Part shown: piece by piece, positions 10,145 through 19,220 of the stretch
Numbering within the stretch: the stretch's first letter is position 1
Layout: each line of letters opens with the position of its first letter
Source of the DNA: Eubacterium plexicaudatum ASF492
GTDB taxonomy: Bacteria > Bacillota > Clostridia > Lachnospirales > Lachnospiraceae
Direction: 5' to 3'
Length of the DNA: 64,000 nt
Assembly (NCBI RefSeq): GCF_000364225.2
Contig: NZ_AQFT02000004.1
Location: 124,001 to 188,000 of the forward strand
Notes under the pieces: generated by a model
Databases searched by the model: none
Told to the model about the DNA's origin: nothing
What the model saw: the letters and a program-made list of their open reading frames with translations, nothing else
Translations under genes and position numbers: made by a program

Positions 10145-11680
10145 TTAAAAATCTACTGGTACATTGGTAATGCCAATTTCTTTCATAACATTTCTTGACA
10201 TATCATGAAGAAACACTACTTGGTATCTATTTGCGGAACCTTCCCTGTTTTTAATAATAAATCCTATCTGATAATGATTATCTTTATCCAACTTAACAGG
10301 TATTTTGGTTTTGCCATTCTTCCCCTCAAGCCTATAAACTTTTAGTTCTCTCCGTTCTCCTGTATATTCGTCATCATACAAATCACGGATCATGATACAT
10401 GTCGATGCAGGATCAATAATATTTTTTGACATTCCTATATTGTCCTGTGTATAAAATCTTTGTTTTACACTTCCTTTCGCTAATTGGAAAGTAATCAGAA
10501 TATGTAAGTTTTTTGATTCTGGTTTTATGACATCATTTATCTCAACCATATTTTGCTGCATTTCAAGCCAAGATTTATCACTCACATCTCCGGCATCCAA
10601 CTTATAAGTATCCAGAATAAAATACTTAACACCCATACTGGAATATTTTTTGATAATTTTTATTGCATTTTTCGTCTTATACTGTGTAAATGGAATAATT
10701 GTTAAAATGTGATTCTGTGTCTGCTCTACTAACCAATCTGCTGCTTTATACAGTAAACTTTTAGTGTCCTCTTGATAATGTCCATCTCTTACAATATGCT
10801 TTTGCAGATCTTCCTTGATAATATTATTGGCAACAAATATGAGTAATTCTCTTTGCCATTTGTCTAAATTATCCTCATTGATCATGGCAACGACACGTTC
10901 TTTTTCTTTTATTGCTGTTGGAATTGTTGCATTTCTAGCAAATGTCGATTTACCCACATTACTAAGACCACCAACCAAAGTAATAGAACCAAGATATTGA
11001 CCACCTGTTTCTTTAGTCATCATTTCCATATTGTTATATGGAAGACCTATAGCGACTCCTTTATCCAATCTTTCAATCAAATCATATATACCATCACAAA
11101 TATCATAACTTTTAACATCACAATCCACATTTACAAAAATGTCATTGATAAACGCTTCCCACTCGTTATATATTTCTTCAGCAGTCATATCACAATATTC
11201 GCTGAGTCTATCTTTAACAGGACATCCACGTTTAGCCAATTTAATAACACTATTCCACTTTCGTAATTCCTGGATATATCCATATAAGTTTTCTTCTTTT
11301 ACATATGTACCAGCATTTACAATGGTGTCATATCCACCATATTCTTCATATTTTGCTCTTAACTTGGAATGTTTTTCGAGATATAAACCGACTGTAATAT
11401 CATCAAGAGAACTTTTCTTTTCAAGTTTGACAATATCATTTGCAATTGTCCAATAGACTCTCCAAATATTGTTATTAAATTCCTCAAGTTCTAAGTTAGT
11501 ATCATAAATAGCATCTGGAACCTTATATAGAATTGAGACTATATTTGCCTCCGCTGCTTCTTTGTATTCGTTTATTTTTTTGATTGTATCAATCAATTCC
11601 TGTTCAAAAGCACTTAATTTCTTTCCTTTTGTGGAAGATTTTACTTTTGATATGTTTTTCACCACCTTACCACAATTCAT
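10145..11680 (-). CDS. DnaB-type replicative helicase
   Basis: A 511-aa protein with an N-terminal helical domain (YLEKHSKLRAKYEEYGGYDTI, DnaB_N-like) and a RecA-type C-terminal motor. Walker A is GGLSNVGKST (~residues 240-249), Walker B-like KYFILDTYKLD follows further on, and a C-terminal arginine-finger region completes it. It lies next to the primase in the usual phage order and overlaps the upstream gene by 14 bp, suggesting coupled translation. Confidence 0.9.
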   Translation of the reverse strand: MNCGKVVKNISKVKSSTKGKKLSAFEQELIDTIKKINEYKEAAEANIVSILYKVPDAIYDTNLELEEFNNNIWRVYWTIANDIVKLEKKSSLDDITVGLYLEKHSKLRAKYEEYGGYDTIVNAGTYVKEENLYGYIQELRKWNSVIKLAKRGCPVKDRLSEYCDMTAEEIYNEWEAFINDIFVNVDCDVKSYDICDGIYDLIERLDKGVAIGLPYNNMEMMTKETGGQYLGSITLVGGLSNVGKSTFARNATIPTAIKEKERVVAMINEDNLDKWQRELLIFVANNIIKEDLQKHIVRDGHYQEDTKSLLYKAADWLVEQTQNHILTIIPFTQYKTKNAIKIIKKYSSMGVKYFILDTYKLDAGDVSDKSWLEMQQNMVEINDVIKPESKNLHILITFQLAKGSVKQRFYTQDNIGMSKNIIDPASTCIMIRDLYDDEYTGERRELKVYRLEGKNGKTKIPVKLDKDNHYQIGFIIKNREGSANRYQVVFLHDMSRNVMKEIGITNVPVDF

Positions 11681-12128
11681 TTAGTCTTTTATTTCTTAAT
11701 TCTTCTGTCTTTTTTTGATATTCACCACCATTATGAGATAAAATATTTGTGTCTAACTTATCTATATTTTCTTCTGATTTCTTCGCTTTCTGTACTCTCA
11801 AGTAGACATCATTGATATTATTTTCTACTATTTTGCAAATATAATTAAATTTATTACTTTCAGACTCAAATACCTTATTTGAAATAGCACTCATAATGGA
11901 TGGTTTACAAATTTGGAAAGTATATAAAACAACCTCATAAGAATAATCTGCTTTATCCTCAGTGTTTCTGTTTTCCATATACTTTCCTTTTGTCAACCCT
12001 TTCAGCCTTAATACAAGACCAGAAGGAATTGACTGAGAACTGTCATACAAGAGTATTTCATTTTTCACATACTGGTATAATTTATCCCATTGCTCTTTTT
12101 CAACACTCGTCATTTTCTTACTTCTCAA
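11667..12128 (-). CDS. Hypothetical replication-operon protein
   Basis: A 153-aa, charged, largely helical protein without cysteines or a P-loop. Position between the recombinase-like ATPase and DnaB, and the 14-bp overlap with DnaB, suggest a helicase-loader or accessory role. That is positional inference only; no loader motif is visible. Confidence 0.65.
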   Translation of the reverse strand: MRSKKMTSVEKEQWDKLYQYVKNEILLYDSSQSIPSGLVLRLKGLTKGKYMENRNTEDKADYSYEVVLYTFQICKPSIMSAISNKVFESESNKFNYICKIVENNINDVYLRVQKAKKSEENIDKLDTNILSHNGGEYQKKTEELRNKRLNELW

Positions 12129-12148
12129 TTCAATTCCTCCCTAGAACA

Positions 12149-13315
12149 TTATGAAATCAGTGCTAATACCTTATTGGCATCGTCAATATCCGTAATCAGA
12201 GTCGGATTATCATATCCAAGTTCCTTTGACTTTGCAATAATAGGCTTGATCTTATCCATATTAGACTTGTTCTCTTTGATAAAATCAGTAATCTTTGATA
12301 CCACATCTTCAAGCTTCTTTGCTTCCTTCTTGTTCTGTTCTGCCTTGGCAATCTCTTTCAACTTTTCCGCTTCTTTTGCTTCCTGTTCTGCCTTTGTTTC
12401 ATCAAAAGACTTGCCAGACTTAGACTGTTCTGCTTTGATTGCATCTGTGATGGCAATAACAAAATCATCTGCTGTCATAGGGATTTCATCAACAATATCC
12501 GCAAATCTTGAACCACTATCCAATGCCATATTGTCATCTCTGAATTTAATCTTTCTTGTCTGTTCAGAAATCTTATTTACAGTAATATCTTTCTTGGTAA
12601 CAACATTCTTCTTACCAGTCTTTTCAGTAATAATTGTTCTGTCATAATAAGCAAGACCTAAAAAGTGCATCTTCTTCTTTAACAGATTGAAATATACTTT
12701 TTCAACATCAGAAGTTAATGTCTGATATGTTGTTCCTGTTGCAATATCGGTAAGTTCTCTGTTCTTAACATGACCAATAATAATTACAGCAACGCCAATT
12801 CTACGCATCCTTGTAATAATATCAAACATGTATTCAAAAGCCTTACCCTGCCCCTTCTGAAAACCATTCCATGCTGCATCAATACTATCTGCTCTCTTAT
12901 CAGGATGATCGACATTCCACTTTCTAATAGCTTCTGATTCAGCCAATTTAATCCATCCATCGTATGTATCAATAACAATAGCTTTCAAATTGCTATATTC
13001 TGTAGTTTTGTTGCTCTCGATATCGTCAATAATATCTTCTACCTTATCCCAATCGTCACAATCCTCATATACAATGCCGGAAATTGCATCTGCACCAGCT
13101 TCACCATTCATCTCCAAGAAGATATAACCATCTTCACCAGCTAATTTCTCACAAACTTCTTTAATAATAGTGGTCTTACCAATCTTAGGTTCCCCAAGCA
13201 AACAAATATTATATGATAATGGATCAATCTTTACTTCATTCTTTTTTCCGTATTTTCCCAAGTTATTATTCTCCTTATATTTTGAATTTGCGAGGTTGCA
13301 TCCAAGCAACCTCAA
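12149..13315 (-). CDS. Sak4-like RecA-fold ATPase (AAA_24 type)
   Basis: 388 aa. Walker A is GEPKIGKT at residues 41-48, a Walker B-like AIVIDTYDGW lies near 115, and IIIGHVKNRE and a conserved RMRRIGVAV strand follow, matching phage single-strand annealing/recombinase ATPases of the Sak4/AAA_24 group. The C-terminal 110 residues are an alanine/glutamate/lysine-rich coiled coil (EAKEAEKLKEIAKAEQNKKE). It lies directly after the SSB-like gene, as Sak4 proteins commonly do; a shared recombination-dependent replication function is inferred. Confidence 0.85.
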   Translation of the reverse strand: MRLLGCNLANSKYKENNNLGKYGKKNEVKIDPLSYNICLLGEPKIGKTTIIKEVCEKLAGEDGYIFLEMNGEAGADAISGIVYEDCDDWDKVEDIIDDIESNKTTEYSNLKAIVIDTYDGWIKLAESEAIRKWNVDHPDKRADSIDAAWNGFQKGQGKAFEYMFDIITRMRRIGVAVIIIGHVKNRELTDIATGTTYQTLTSDVEKVYFNLLKKKMHFLGLAYYDRTIITEKTGKKNVVTKKDITVNKISEQTRKIKFRDDNMALDSGSRFADIVDEIPMTADDFVIAITDAIKAEQSKSGKSFDETKAEQEAKEAEKLKEIAKAEQNKKEAKKLEDVVSKITDFIKENKSNMDKIKPIIAKSKELGYDNPTLITDIDDANKVLALIS

Positions 13316-13334
13316 TATAAATAATCTTTATATT

Positions 13335-14516
13335 TTACAGATTATCCAACCAACTACTGTCATCATTAGCAGGTACTTCTTCGTCTTCTGTATCTATTGC
13401 TTCTTCAGATGTATCTCCGCTATCGTCATTGTCACCAGTCATAAAGTCAAGAATCAGATCCTCTTCATCATACTTCTTCTCAAACTTCTGAATAACAGGT
13501 GTCTTATTGCCGTCTTTGTCCTCAACCATCTTGATTGAAGGTTTTCTGATTACCATTCTCTTTTCTCTGCCAGAACTTACTGTACATTTTGCCAATGCTT
13601 CTTCGAGAGTATAAACGCCGATTTCAATAAGCGTTTTGATATCATCTGGAATATCATCTTCTGTTGCAGTTACAACCGCTCCACCTTCGATTAAATCACC
13701 CTCAAATGTAACCTCTGTTACACCCTTCTGTACCTTGAATACCTTTTCTACGACTTTCTGAGAAGTTGCAGGATCAGAAAGATTCAACTCATATTCAAAT
13801 GCCTTATCATATGGGATATTAGTTTTTACTTCCTTACCCTTATATTCCTTGACATAATCAAGTACTTTCGCATAAATTGGAAGAACACCCGTATCCTTAT
13901 CTGCCTTACCTACGCTGTCTTTTGTAAGTAACATTGTTTGAGTAAATCTAGCACAATATTTACTACTATCATCGACCTTAGAGAGTACGACACTATTGAT
14001 TTCTTTTTTTACCTGTGTCACATCATTGTATGTAGAGTATTTCAAATTGCCTTTGACATTTACAACCATACCTTCTTCCAAGTTGTCCTTGATATAAGCA
14101 ATCATGTCATAAGGCGAAAGGAATTTCTTATAAAATACTTTTCCACCCTTATCACGTTCCAAGCCAACTGTCAGGAAGCAAAGATCTCCAACGGATTCAA
14201 GAATGGTTTCATCAAATCTGTCATCCCAATCAATAGTAAATTTGTTGTCAAAATCATCTTTTCCATCTTCGCCTTTACCATGAACATATACTACATTGTC
14301 TCTTTCTGCGCCATATCCACCCATCAACTCTGCATATACTGTTCCGCAAGTTTCTCCACAATATACGCCCAAATTGAGACTGTTATAAATCCAATCTGAC
14401 TTCTCTGACTTCTCATCTGTCTTATAGGTATACTCATTAATCTTTGCCTCACCGATAAGCATGAATGAATTTGACCAGTTCTTCTTTTCTAACACTTTCT
14501 TTTCCTTTTTTGCCAT
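13335..14516 (-). CDS. SSB-like OB-fold protein with acidic tail
   Basis: A 393-aa acidic protein, first in the replication operon. Its N-terminal 240 residues are beta-rich and include a GMVVNVKGNLKYST segment of OB-fold type, as in phage single-strand binding proteins. The last 40 residues are strongly acidic and end DDSSWLDNL. Phage and bacterial SSBs recruit partners through an acidic tail with a hydrophobic tip, and the nuclease at 7841-9030 ends with the same SWLDNL. SSB function rests on position, tail and beta-rich sequence; no family match is certain. Confidence 0.6.
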   Translation of the reverse strand: MAKKEKKVLEKKNWSNSFMLIGEAKINEYTYKTDEKSEKSDWIYNSLNLGVYCGETCGTVYAELMGGYGAERDNVVYVHGKGEDGKDDFDNKFTIDWDDRFDETILESVGDLCFLTVGLERDKGGKVFYKKFLSPYDMIAYIKDNLEEGMVVNVKGNLKYSTYNDVTQVKKEINSVVLSKVDDSSKYCARFTQTMLLTKDSVGKADKDTGVLPIYAKVLDYVKEYKGKEVKTNIPYDKAFEYELNLSDPATSQKVVEKVFKVQKGVTEVTFEGDLIEGGAVVTATEDDIPDDIKTLIEIGVYTLEEALAKCTVSSGREKRMVIRKPSIKMVEDKDGNKTPVIQKFEKKYDEEDLILDFMTGDNDDSGDTSEEAIDTEDEEVPANDDSSWLDNL

Positions 14517-14520
14517 TAAG

Positions 14521-14821
14521 CAGCATTCCTCCTGTAAAATAAAATTATTAAAATATTTTCAAATTATATATAACATCAACAGCCTTTTCAGACTGGAACA
14601 TAGAGATTAAATCTATATAAAATCTATGCTAATCAGTGGTTTATGGCTAAATTTTGCGTAATTTAAGCCACGGGTATGCTGTTTACCACCCAAAAACGAA
14701 TATAACTGTTCAGTTGTAATTATTGGAATTGTCTACGGATAACCGTGCGAATTGTTTACTTGTTACTGCAAGTATTTATAATTTATTATTCTCTATTTTA
14801 TCAAACCACATATTGATAAAA
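14521..14821. other. 300-bp structured non-coding region upstream of replication operon
   Basis: No ORF on either strand. Short inverted repeats are dense: CATAGA/TCTATG (about 14597-14626), an arm pair GGCTAAATT/AATTTAAGCC with one bulge (about 14646-14670), ACGG-ATAA-CCGT (about 14735-14746) and TACTTG/CAAGTA (about 14757-14774). It is the 5' leader of the SSB-to-RecD2 operon, so a leader regulator or a replication origin are the obvious candidates. I recognise no named riboswitch. Confidence 0.45.
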
Positions 14822-15487
14822 TTATCTCAACTGACATTTATACGCCAATTTCTTTTCTACCCATCCATCTTTATACTTTATATCACAGGATAAATGAAAT
14901 TCATCATACTGTAGACTAGAAATCTGTGCGTCTTTTTGAATTGAATTACCAAGCATATTAGTTATTGCATGAAAACCTCCTACTGCCAATCCATCGTATT
15001 CTACATATGCTTGTATGTAATCCTCCCAGCTATCTACAGAAACCATTCGTGATTGATGATCAAAGATTTCGCCTTCCTTTATACTCAAATTTGTTTCTAT
15101 AACCTTTGTTTCTATGTTATTTCTATCTGGATACAAGCCTCTATAGTATGGTCTGATAACCCTTAAAACTAAATCATACAACTGATTGGTACACATAAAA
15201 AATTGAAACCTTCTGCAATCTGTATCTCTTAATAATGCACCAACAATTTCTTGAATCAACCAATCTTTCATTGCTCCCCTATCAAAGAACGAATTACTTT
15301 CCAAATATATATCAACCAAATTAGGAAAATCTTTCTCTCTTTCTGCAAGTTCATACTTATATACTTCTTTATAGGGAACTCCGTATTCATCAACAGAAGA
15401 ATCGGTTAAAAGTTTAAATACATTATCCCAACTATTATGTAATATTCGAGACAATTTATCTTTATCATCTTGATTAAGTTTCTCCAA
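14822..15487 (-). CDS. Hypothetical protein, 221 aa
   Basis: A mixed alpha/beta protein starting with TTG after a good SD (GGGAGG). No signal peptide, membrane segment or catalytic motif is visible. It sits 16 bp below the metallophosphoesterase gene. Function unknown. Confidence 0.65.
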   Translation of the reverse strand: MEKLNQDDKDKLSRILHNSWDNVFKLLTDSSVDEYGVPYKEVYKYELAEREKDFPNLVDIYLESNSFFDRGAMKDWLIQEIVGALLRDTDCRRFQFFMCTNQLYDLVLRVIRPYYRGLYPDRNNIETKVIETNLSIKEGEIFDHQSRMVSVDSWEDYIQAYVEYDGLAVGGFHAITNMLGNSIQKDAQISSLQYDEFHLSCDIKYKDGWVEKKLAYKCQLR

Positions 15488-15503
15488 TATTTCACCTCCC
15501 TCA

Positions 15504-16274
15504 TTACAGAATCCTTATAATTTGCTCATATAAATAGCTACTTCTCTCCCAATGGAAAGTTTTGTTTTGATGAAAATGTCCAAACATCCAATGCTTATAA
15601 TCAACATTCTGCTTAATCTCTTGTAAATAATCAGTCAGTCTATGTCTCTGATATAATCCTGAGCCACCATCCATCTGTCTAAGCAATGAAGTATATGGAC
15701 TATGAGTAATGATATAATCTACTTGATTATTCTGCTTTTTAAGATTAGCTAATCCCTCATTCATTTCTTCTTCATTTGGAAGTTCTCTTTCCCACCAACT
15801 TACATGATTAATTCTGTATAAAGCATATGGATTCTTGTCTAACTTTTTCTTCTTCTCTTTGAAGTCCGGATCATCAGGTTCCAAAATACCTGCAGATATA
15901 TCATGGCTGCTTGCGCCTCCAAAAGCAAAGAATGACTTATCTTCTATGTCAAATATCTGTCCTCTCATTAGATGAATAACTGATGGACGAATGAAATGCA
16001 CATTTCCTCCGTGCCATTTTTCTATTGGGTAATCATCAAGTCTATCAAAATTATCATGATTGCCATCAACAAATAATGTGGTAAATGGTTTATTTTCAAG
16101 CCAATCTAACCAATACTTCTCAGTTTTATTTTCTCCGCTATAATCCCACACAAGACCAAAATCACCAAGAATAATTACCACATCATCTTTTGTCATTTCC
16201 TTCTGCTCTGGAAAAATATCTGTTGAAAATCTTTGTGGATTTCCGTGTATATCACCTGTGATCCAAACCGCCAT
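15504..16274 (-). CDS. Calcineurin-like metallophosphoesterase
   Basis: 256 aa with the full metallophosphatase series: GDIHGNP (residues 7-13), GDFGLVWD (~37-44), GNHDNFDRL (~71), IITHSPYTS (~189) and GHFHQNKTF (~231), supplying the two-metal ligands. Phage members include protein/nucleotide phosphatases and 2',3'-cyclic phosphodiesterases. The substrate cannot be read from sequence. An RNA-end role is possible given the RNA-repair genes elsewhere in the window. Confidence 0.88.
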   Translation of the reverse strand: MAVWITGDIHGNPQRFSTDIFPEQKEMTKDDVVIILGDFGLVWDYSGENKTEKYWLDWLENKPFTTLFVDGNHDNFDRLDDYPIEKWHGGNVHFIRPSVIHLMRGQIFDIEDKSFFAFGGASSHDISAGILEPDDPDFKEKKKKLDKNPYALYRINHVSWWERELPNEEEMNEGLANLKKQNNQVDYIITHSPYTSLLRQMDGGSGLYQRHRLTDYLQEIKQNVDYKHWMFGHFHQNKTFHWERSSYLYEQIIRIL

Positions 16275-16276
16275 AA

Positions 16277-16399
16277 CTACCTCCTATCTGCTTTCTTTTG
16301 CTTTTTCTCTTTCTGTAACTTTGCTTCCTCAGCTAACTTATTCTCTAACTTTCTTGTGATACTTCTCATCTTGCCTACCAGCTTACATGTAATCCCCAT
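16277..16399 (-). CDS. Small basic protein, 40 aa
   Basis: ATG at 16399 overlaps the end of the membrane-protein gene. The product is lysine-rich and helical (MRSITRKLENKLAEEAKLQKEKK). It lies 3 bp above the metallophosphoesterase gene. It may only couple translation; low certainty. Confidence 0.4.
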   Translation of the reverse strand: MGITCKLVGKMRSITRKLENKLAEEAKLQKEKKQKKADRR

Positions 16400-16955
16400 A
16401 TGTATATTTTCTCTTTTTTCTACACTCTTTCGTGTGATAAAAAATGAATATGTAAAATAAATTGTCAATCATATTACCAAATGTGGCAACACATAACATA
16501 ATCTCAAAGTTCAAATTTAAGAACATTGCTATTACTGATCCTAAAATAGTTGCAAGTGAAGAAACCGAATTATTGTTGTTATCAAAATGTTCTCTCTTTT
16601 CTTCTGAATTATATCTGATAGCACGTAATTTAACTCCACCACAGCATATATTTCTTGTTATAACAGCAAATACAATAGTATCTAATAGATAATAAGCAAC
16701 GATATTTCTTGTTGTAATTGCATATATTGTTGTTAATATTCCAAACACAGTTTCTAACACGCAATATACAGGATAAAAATTAAATAGTTTTTCTGACTTA
16801 TTATTCCATATCCATCCATATACAATAATACTAATACAATTTATAATTTGATTTAGTGCAATTAATGAGTCAGAAGCCACCATTATAACCTCTTTGTGTA
16901 TATACGGATATGTTGATGAATGAAAAATAGTTGTCAAAAATGTTGCCATTAGCAT
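16383..16955 (-). CDS. Membrane protein, MFS-like fragment size
   Basis: 190 aa with about five hydrophobic segments, including IINCISIIVYGWIW, YLLDTIVFAVI and SVSSLATILGSVIAMFLNLNF, and a positive C-terminus. The pattern recalls half of a major-facilitator transporter, though the length is only half. The frame is open upstream to about 16990 without a usual start codon, so the true N-terminus may be longer (KKKYTIDG..), starting nearer the strong SD at about 16997-17003. Confidence 0.6.
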   Translation of the reverse strand: MLMATFLTTIFHSSTYPYIHKEVIMVASDSLIALNQIINCISIIVYGWIWNNKSEKLFNFYPVYCVLETVFGILTTIYAITTRNIVAYYLLDTIVFAVITRNICCGGVKLRAIRYNSEEKREHFDNNNNSVSSLATILGSVIAMFLNLNFEIMLCVATFGNMIDNLFYIFIFYHTKECRKKRKYTYGDYM

Positions 16956-17093
16956 TCCATCAATCGTATACTTCTTTTTATTTATTCAAACCTCACCTCC
17001 TCCAAGTCCACACCATGAAATAAGAATTTCAACTGCCTATCACATCAGTATATAATGTTTATTGTCTTTGCATTATACAATATGTTGTATATT

Positions 17094-17489
17094 TTATCTG
17101 CTTATCACAACATATATTGTCCATGTAACAAAAATCTGTGCTATGTGTATCCACTGATCCTGAATTAGGTTAATTTTCATCAAATTTGCTTTTGCATTAT
17201 CCGTAATTGTGTGTATCAGCCAATTCATTGTAAATATTACAATAAATAATAGGATATTTAGCTGCAATCCACAAACCACAGAATAAATAATGATTGGAAT
17301 ATGGATCATAAAAGTCCAACTAAATGCGTGTTCCACCAACGCCATTATGTAATCATTCTTATACAACGGACTCGGAGCATTTTGTTCCCACCACTTCTTT
17401 TGTTTTGCTGATGCAAGCCAGCCTTGTAAGTAATAGTCATCTACAATGTGACAAAATAGCATACATAAAATTAGAATTGTTTCTCTCAA
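17094..17489 (-). CDS. DUF3307-like membrane protein
   Basis: 131 aa, TTG start after GGAG. It has four hydrophobic segments with the DUF3307 arrangement: an early HIVDDYYLQ, a central H..FSWTFMIHIPI and DNAKAN...DQWIHIAQI. DUF3307 proteins are common in phages and prophages; function unknown. The upstream spacer holds an 8-bp perfect hairpin (17520-17539). Confidence 0.75.
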   Translation of the reverse strand: MRETILILCMLFCHIVDDYYLQGWLASAKQKKWWEQNAPSPLYKNDYIMALVEHAFSWTFMIHIPIIIYSVVCGLQLNILLFIVIFTMNWLIHTITDNAKANLMKINLIQDQWIHIAQIFVTWTIYVVISR

Positions 17490-17519
17490 TAATATCTTCT
17501 CCTTTTTTATATTTTTGTT

Positions 17520-17539
17520 CTTGAAAGAACGCTTTCAAG
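17520..17539. repeat. Intergenic hairpin, type example of a recurrent element
   Basis: CTTGAAAG, loop AACG, CTTTCAAG: a perfect 8-bp stem between the stop of the gene at 17542 and the SD of the next gene. It is the cleanest copy of an inverted repeat (TTGAAA...TTTCAA) seen in many spacers of the window. Confidence 0.7.
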
Positions 17540-17541
17540 TA

Positions 17542-18333
17542 CTATTTATCAAACCAATAAACATTAGAATTTTCTTTTTTTTCCTTATGATAGTCGCCAA
17601 TCCAATGGAACTGTCCATGATCTCTACACCAATCATGACATGCTGACAAAACGTTTGAAAAATTTATCAGATTGGGATTCGATATCAATAACTCCAAATC
17701 CATATTTCTAATGGAATCTATTAAGTCTCTCTTGTATACTTCTTCATATGGGATTTTATCGATTATCAAAGTCAAATTATCTTTATCAAAACTTACTTCT
17801 CCGCATGCGAAATAATGCTTTTCTTCATTTACTCCGTCATGGTAACAAGAATATGTCCTATTTTTTAGTTTTTTAATTCTTCCCACACACATTTTTTCTA
17901 TAAAATCTACTGCTGGATCAAAAAACTTGCTTTTATCTAATGTATATTTAACTGTATATAATCCGTCTTCTCTTATTTCAAGATACTTTGTTCCAGAATA
18001 CATTTGAATAGGTATTGGATTCTCTTTTACAAGTCCTATCTTCTTTGCATAGGATAGAAGATTTTCATCTTCATCGTGTACTCCAAATGGAATTCCACAA
18101 ATAATAGAAAAGGCAGTTCTCGCATCAAGCCAATTACTTTTCATATATAAACTTCCATCTTCTCTAACTCCTACATTATCAGCTTCACCTTTCTCATAGA
18201 TTTCTTTCACCTCATCAAGATTAAAATAAAAATCAGATTTACAATCATACCATCCAATTTCAATCCACTGATCTGTCCATCCACCCATATAATCAGTCAT
18301 TACATGTGTATTATCTATAAAATATTTTTTCAT
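17542..18333 (-). CDS. Hypothetical protein, 263 aa
   Basis: A tryptophan- and tyrosine-rich soluble protein with no membrane segment and no recognisable motif. Its internal pattern of short beta strands (KYLEIREDGLYTVKY) suggests a beta-rich fold. Head-to-tail with its neighbours. Confidence 0.6.
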   Translation of the reverse strand: MKKYFIDNTHVMTDYMGGWTDQWIEIGWYDCKSDFYFNLDEVKEIYEKGEADNVGVREDGSLYMKSNWLDARTAFSIICGIPFGVHDEDENLLSYAKKIGLVKENPIPIQMYSGTKYLEIREDGLYTVKYTLDKSKFFDPAVDFIEKMCVGRIKKLKNRTYSCYHDGVNEEKHYFACGEVSFDKDNLTLIIDKIPYEEVYKRDLIDSIRNMDLELLISNPNLINFSNVLSACHDWCRDHGQFHWIGDYHKEKKENSNVYWFDK

Positions 18334-18372
18334 TTATCTCCTTTATGCCAAATGAAATTTCGGATTCATCGG

Positions 18373-18687
18373 TTATTCATATATTGTGACTGTTTTTGCT
18401 ACTTTTTGTCGTATCATACGACATTCAACAGTTTCAATAAAAAATGGTGCAACATCAACTTTTTCAATAATAGGAAATTCAGTCCCACGAATAGTAGCCC
18501 ATCTTCCATGCCGTTCTAAATCTGATATTGTAACAATACCATGATTATCTTGAAGATATTTTAAATCACAAAGTAAATATTTCCTGTCATACGAACAATC
18601 ACCACTATTTTCAAAATTCTTTAAATCCACTACTACAACTGGATAACCATTATCCTTTACTACATCACCTATTTGTGGTATATACAT
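18373..18687 (-). CDS. Hypothetical protein, 104 aa, SH3-like start
   Basis: Begins MYIPQIGDVVKDNGYPVVVV, a small-barrel style opening seen in several short proteins here (GDIV/GDVV near the N-terminus). Good SD (GGGAG). No family recognised. Confidence 0.55.
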   Translation of the reverse strand: MYIPQIGDVVKDNGYPVVVVDLKNFENSGDCSYDRKYLLCDLKYLQDNHGIVTISDLERHGRWATIRGTEFPIIEKVDVAPFFIETVECRMIRQKVAKTVTIYE

Positions 18688-18702
18688 AATATTTCTCCCT
18701 TC

Positions 18703-19182
18703 TTAATCATTGATAATCTCATAAATAATATCATCGTGATATTTTCCATATTTATCTTTAACAGCATCTCTCAGAACGTACTTAGTGCCACCAAATTTAT
18801 CACAAAACTTATCGTAATGTTTTTCTATTGGATTACCACCTATCATTCGCCATTCAATTCTATGTAAGTTATACTCATAAATAAGTTTCTTCAATTCACT
18901 ATATAAATCTATTCCTACAATTGGATTGCCTCTATCAAAAGAAATTAATCCAAATCTGGAAGCACAAGAATTATACCAATCAATATGATAATCAAGATAT
19001 CCAACTAATTTTTCTTCTGAATTTACAATAGCAAATTGAAATCTTCCTGTTTCGGTTTCTTCTTGAATATTTGGCAACCAATTATTTAAACCTCCAGTTT
19101 CGTACATCATATCATCCGAATAGTAATATCTTTTAAATGCTTCTTGTATTTCATTTTTCTTTATAATTGCAGGTATTAACAA
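18703..19182 (-). CDS. GNAT-like N-acetyltransferase
   Basis: 159 aa, TTG start placed by GGAGGTGA. FAIVNSEEKLVGYLDYHIDW followed by GLISFDRGNPIVGIDLYSELKKLIYEY matches the beta4-beta5 and alpha3 order of GNAT acetyltransferases, including an acidic receptor-side strand. The acetyl-CoA P-loop (RxxGxG/A) is degenerate (RGNPIVG), so activity is uncertain. The upstream spacer has TCTTG-AAAC-CAAGA (19205-19218, plus strand). Confidence 0.55.
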   Translation of the reverse strand: MLIPAIIKKNEIQEAFKRYYYSDDMMYETGGLNNWLPNIQEETETGRFQFAIVNSEEKLVGYLDYHIDWYNSCASRFGLISFDRGNPIVGIDLYSELKKLIYEYNLHRIEWRMIGGNPIEKHYDKFCDKFGGTKYVLRDAVKDKYGKYHDDIIYEIIND

Positions 19183-19220
19183 TCAAAAATCACCTCCCAT
19201 CAAGTCTTGAAACCAAGATT

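Noticed and set aside
11900..12647. Long plus-strand ORFs opposite the recombinase-like ATPase
   Set aside because: Ser/Phe-rich antisense shadows of an AT-rich lysine/glutamate-coding strand; no SD.
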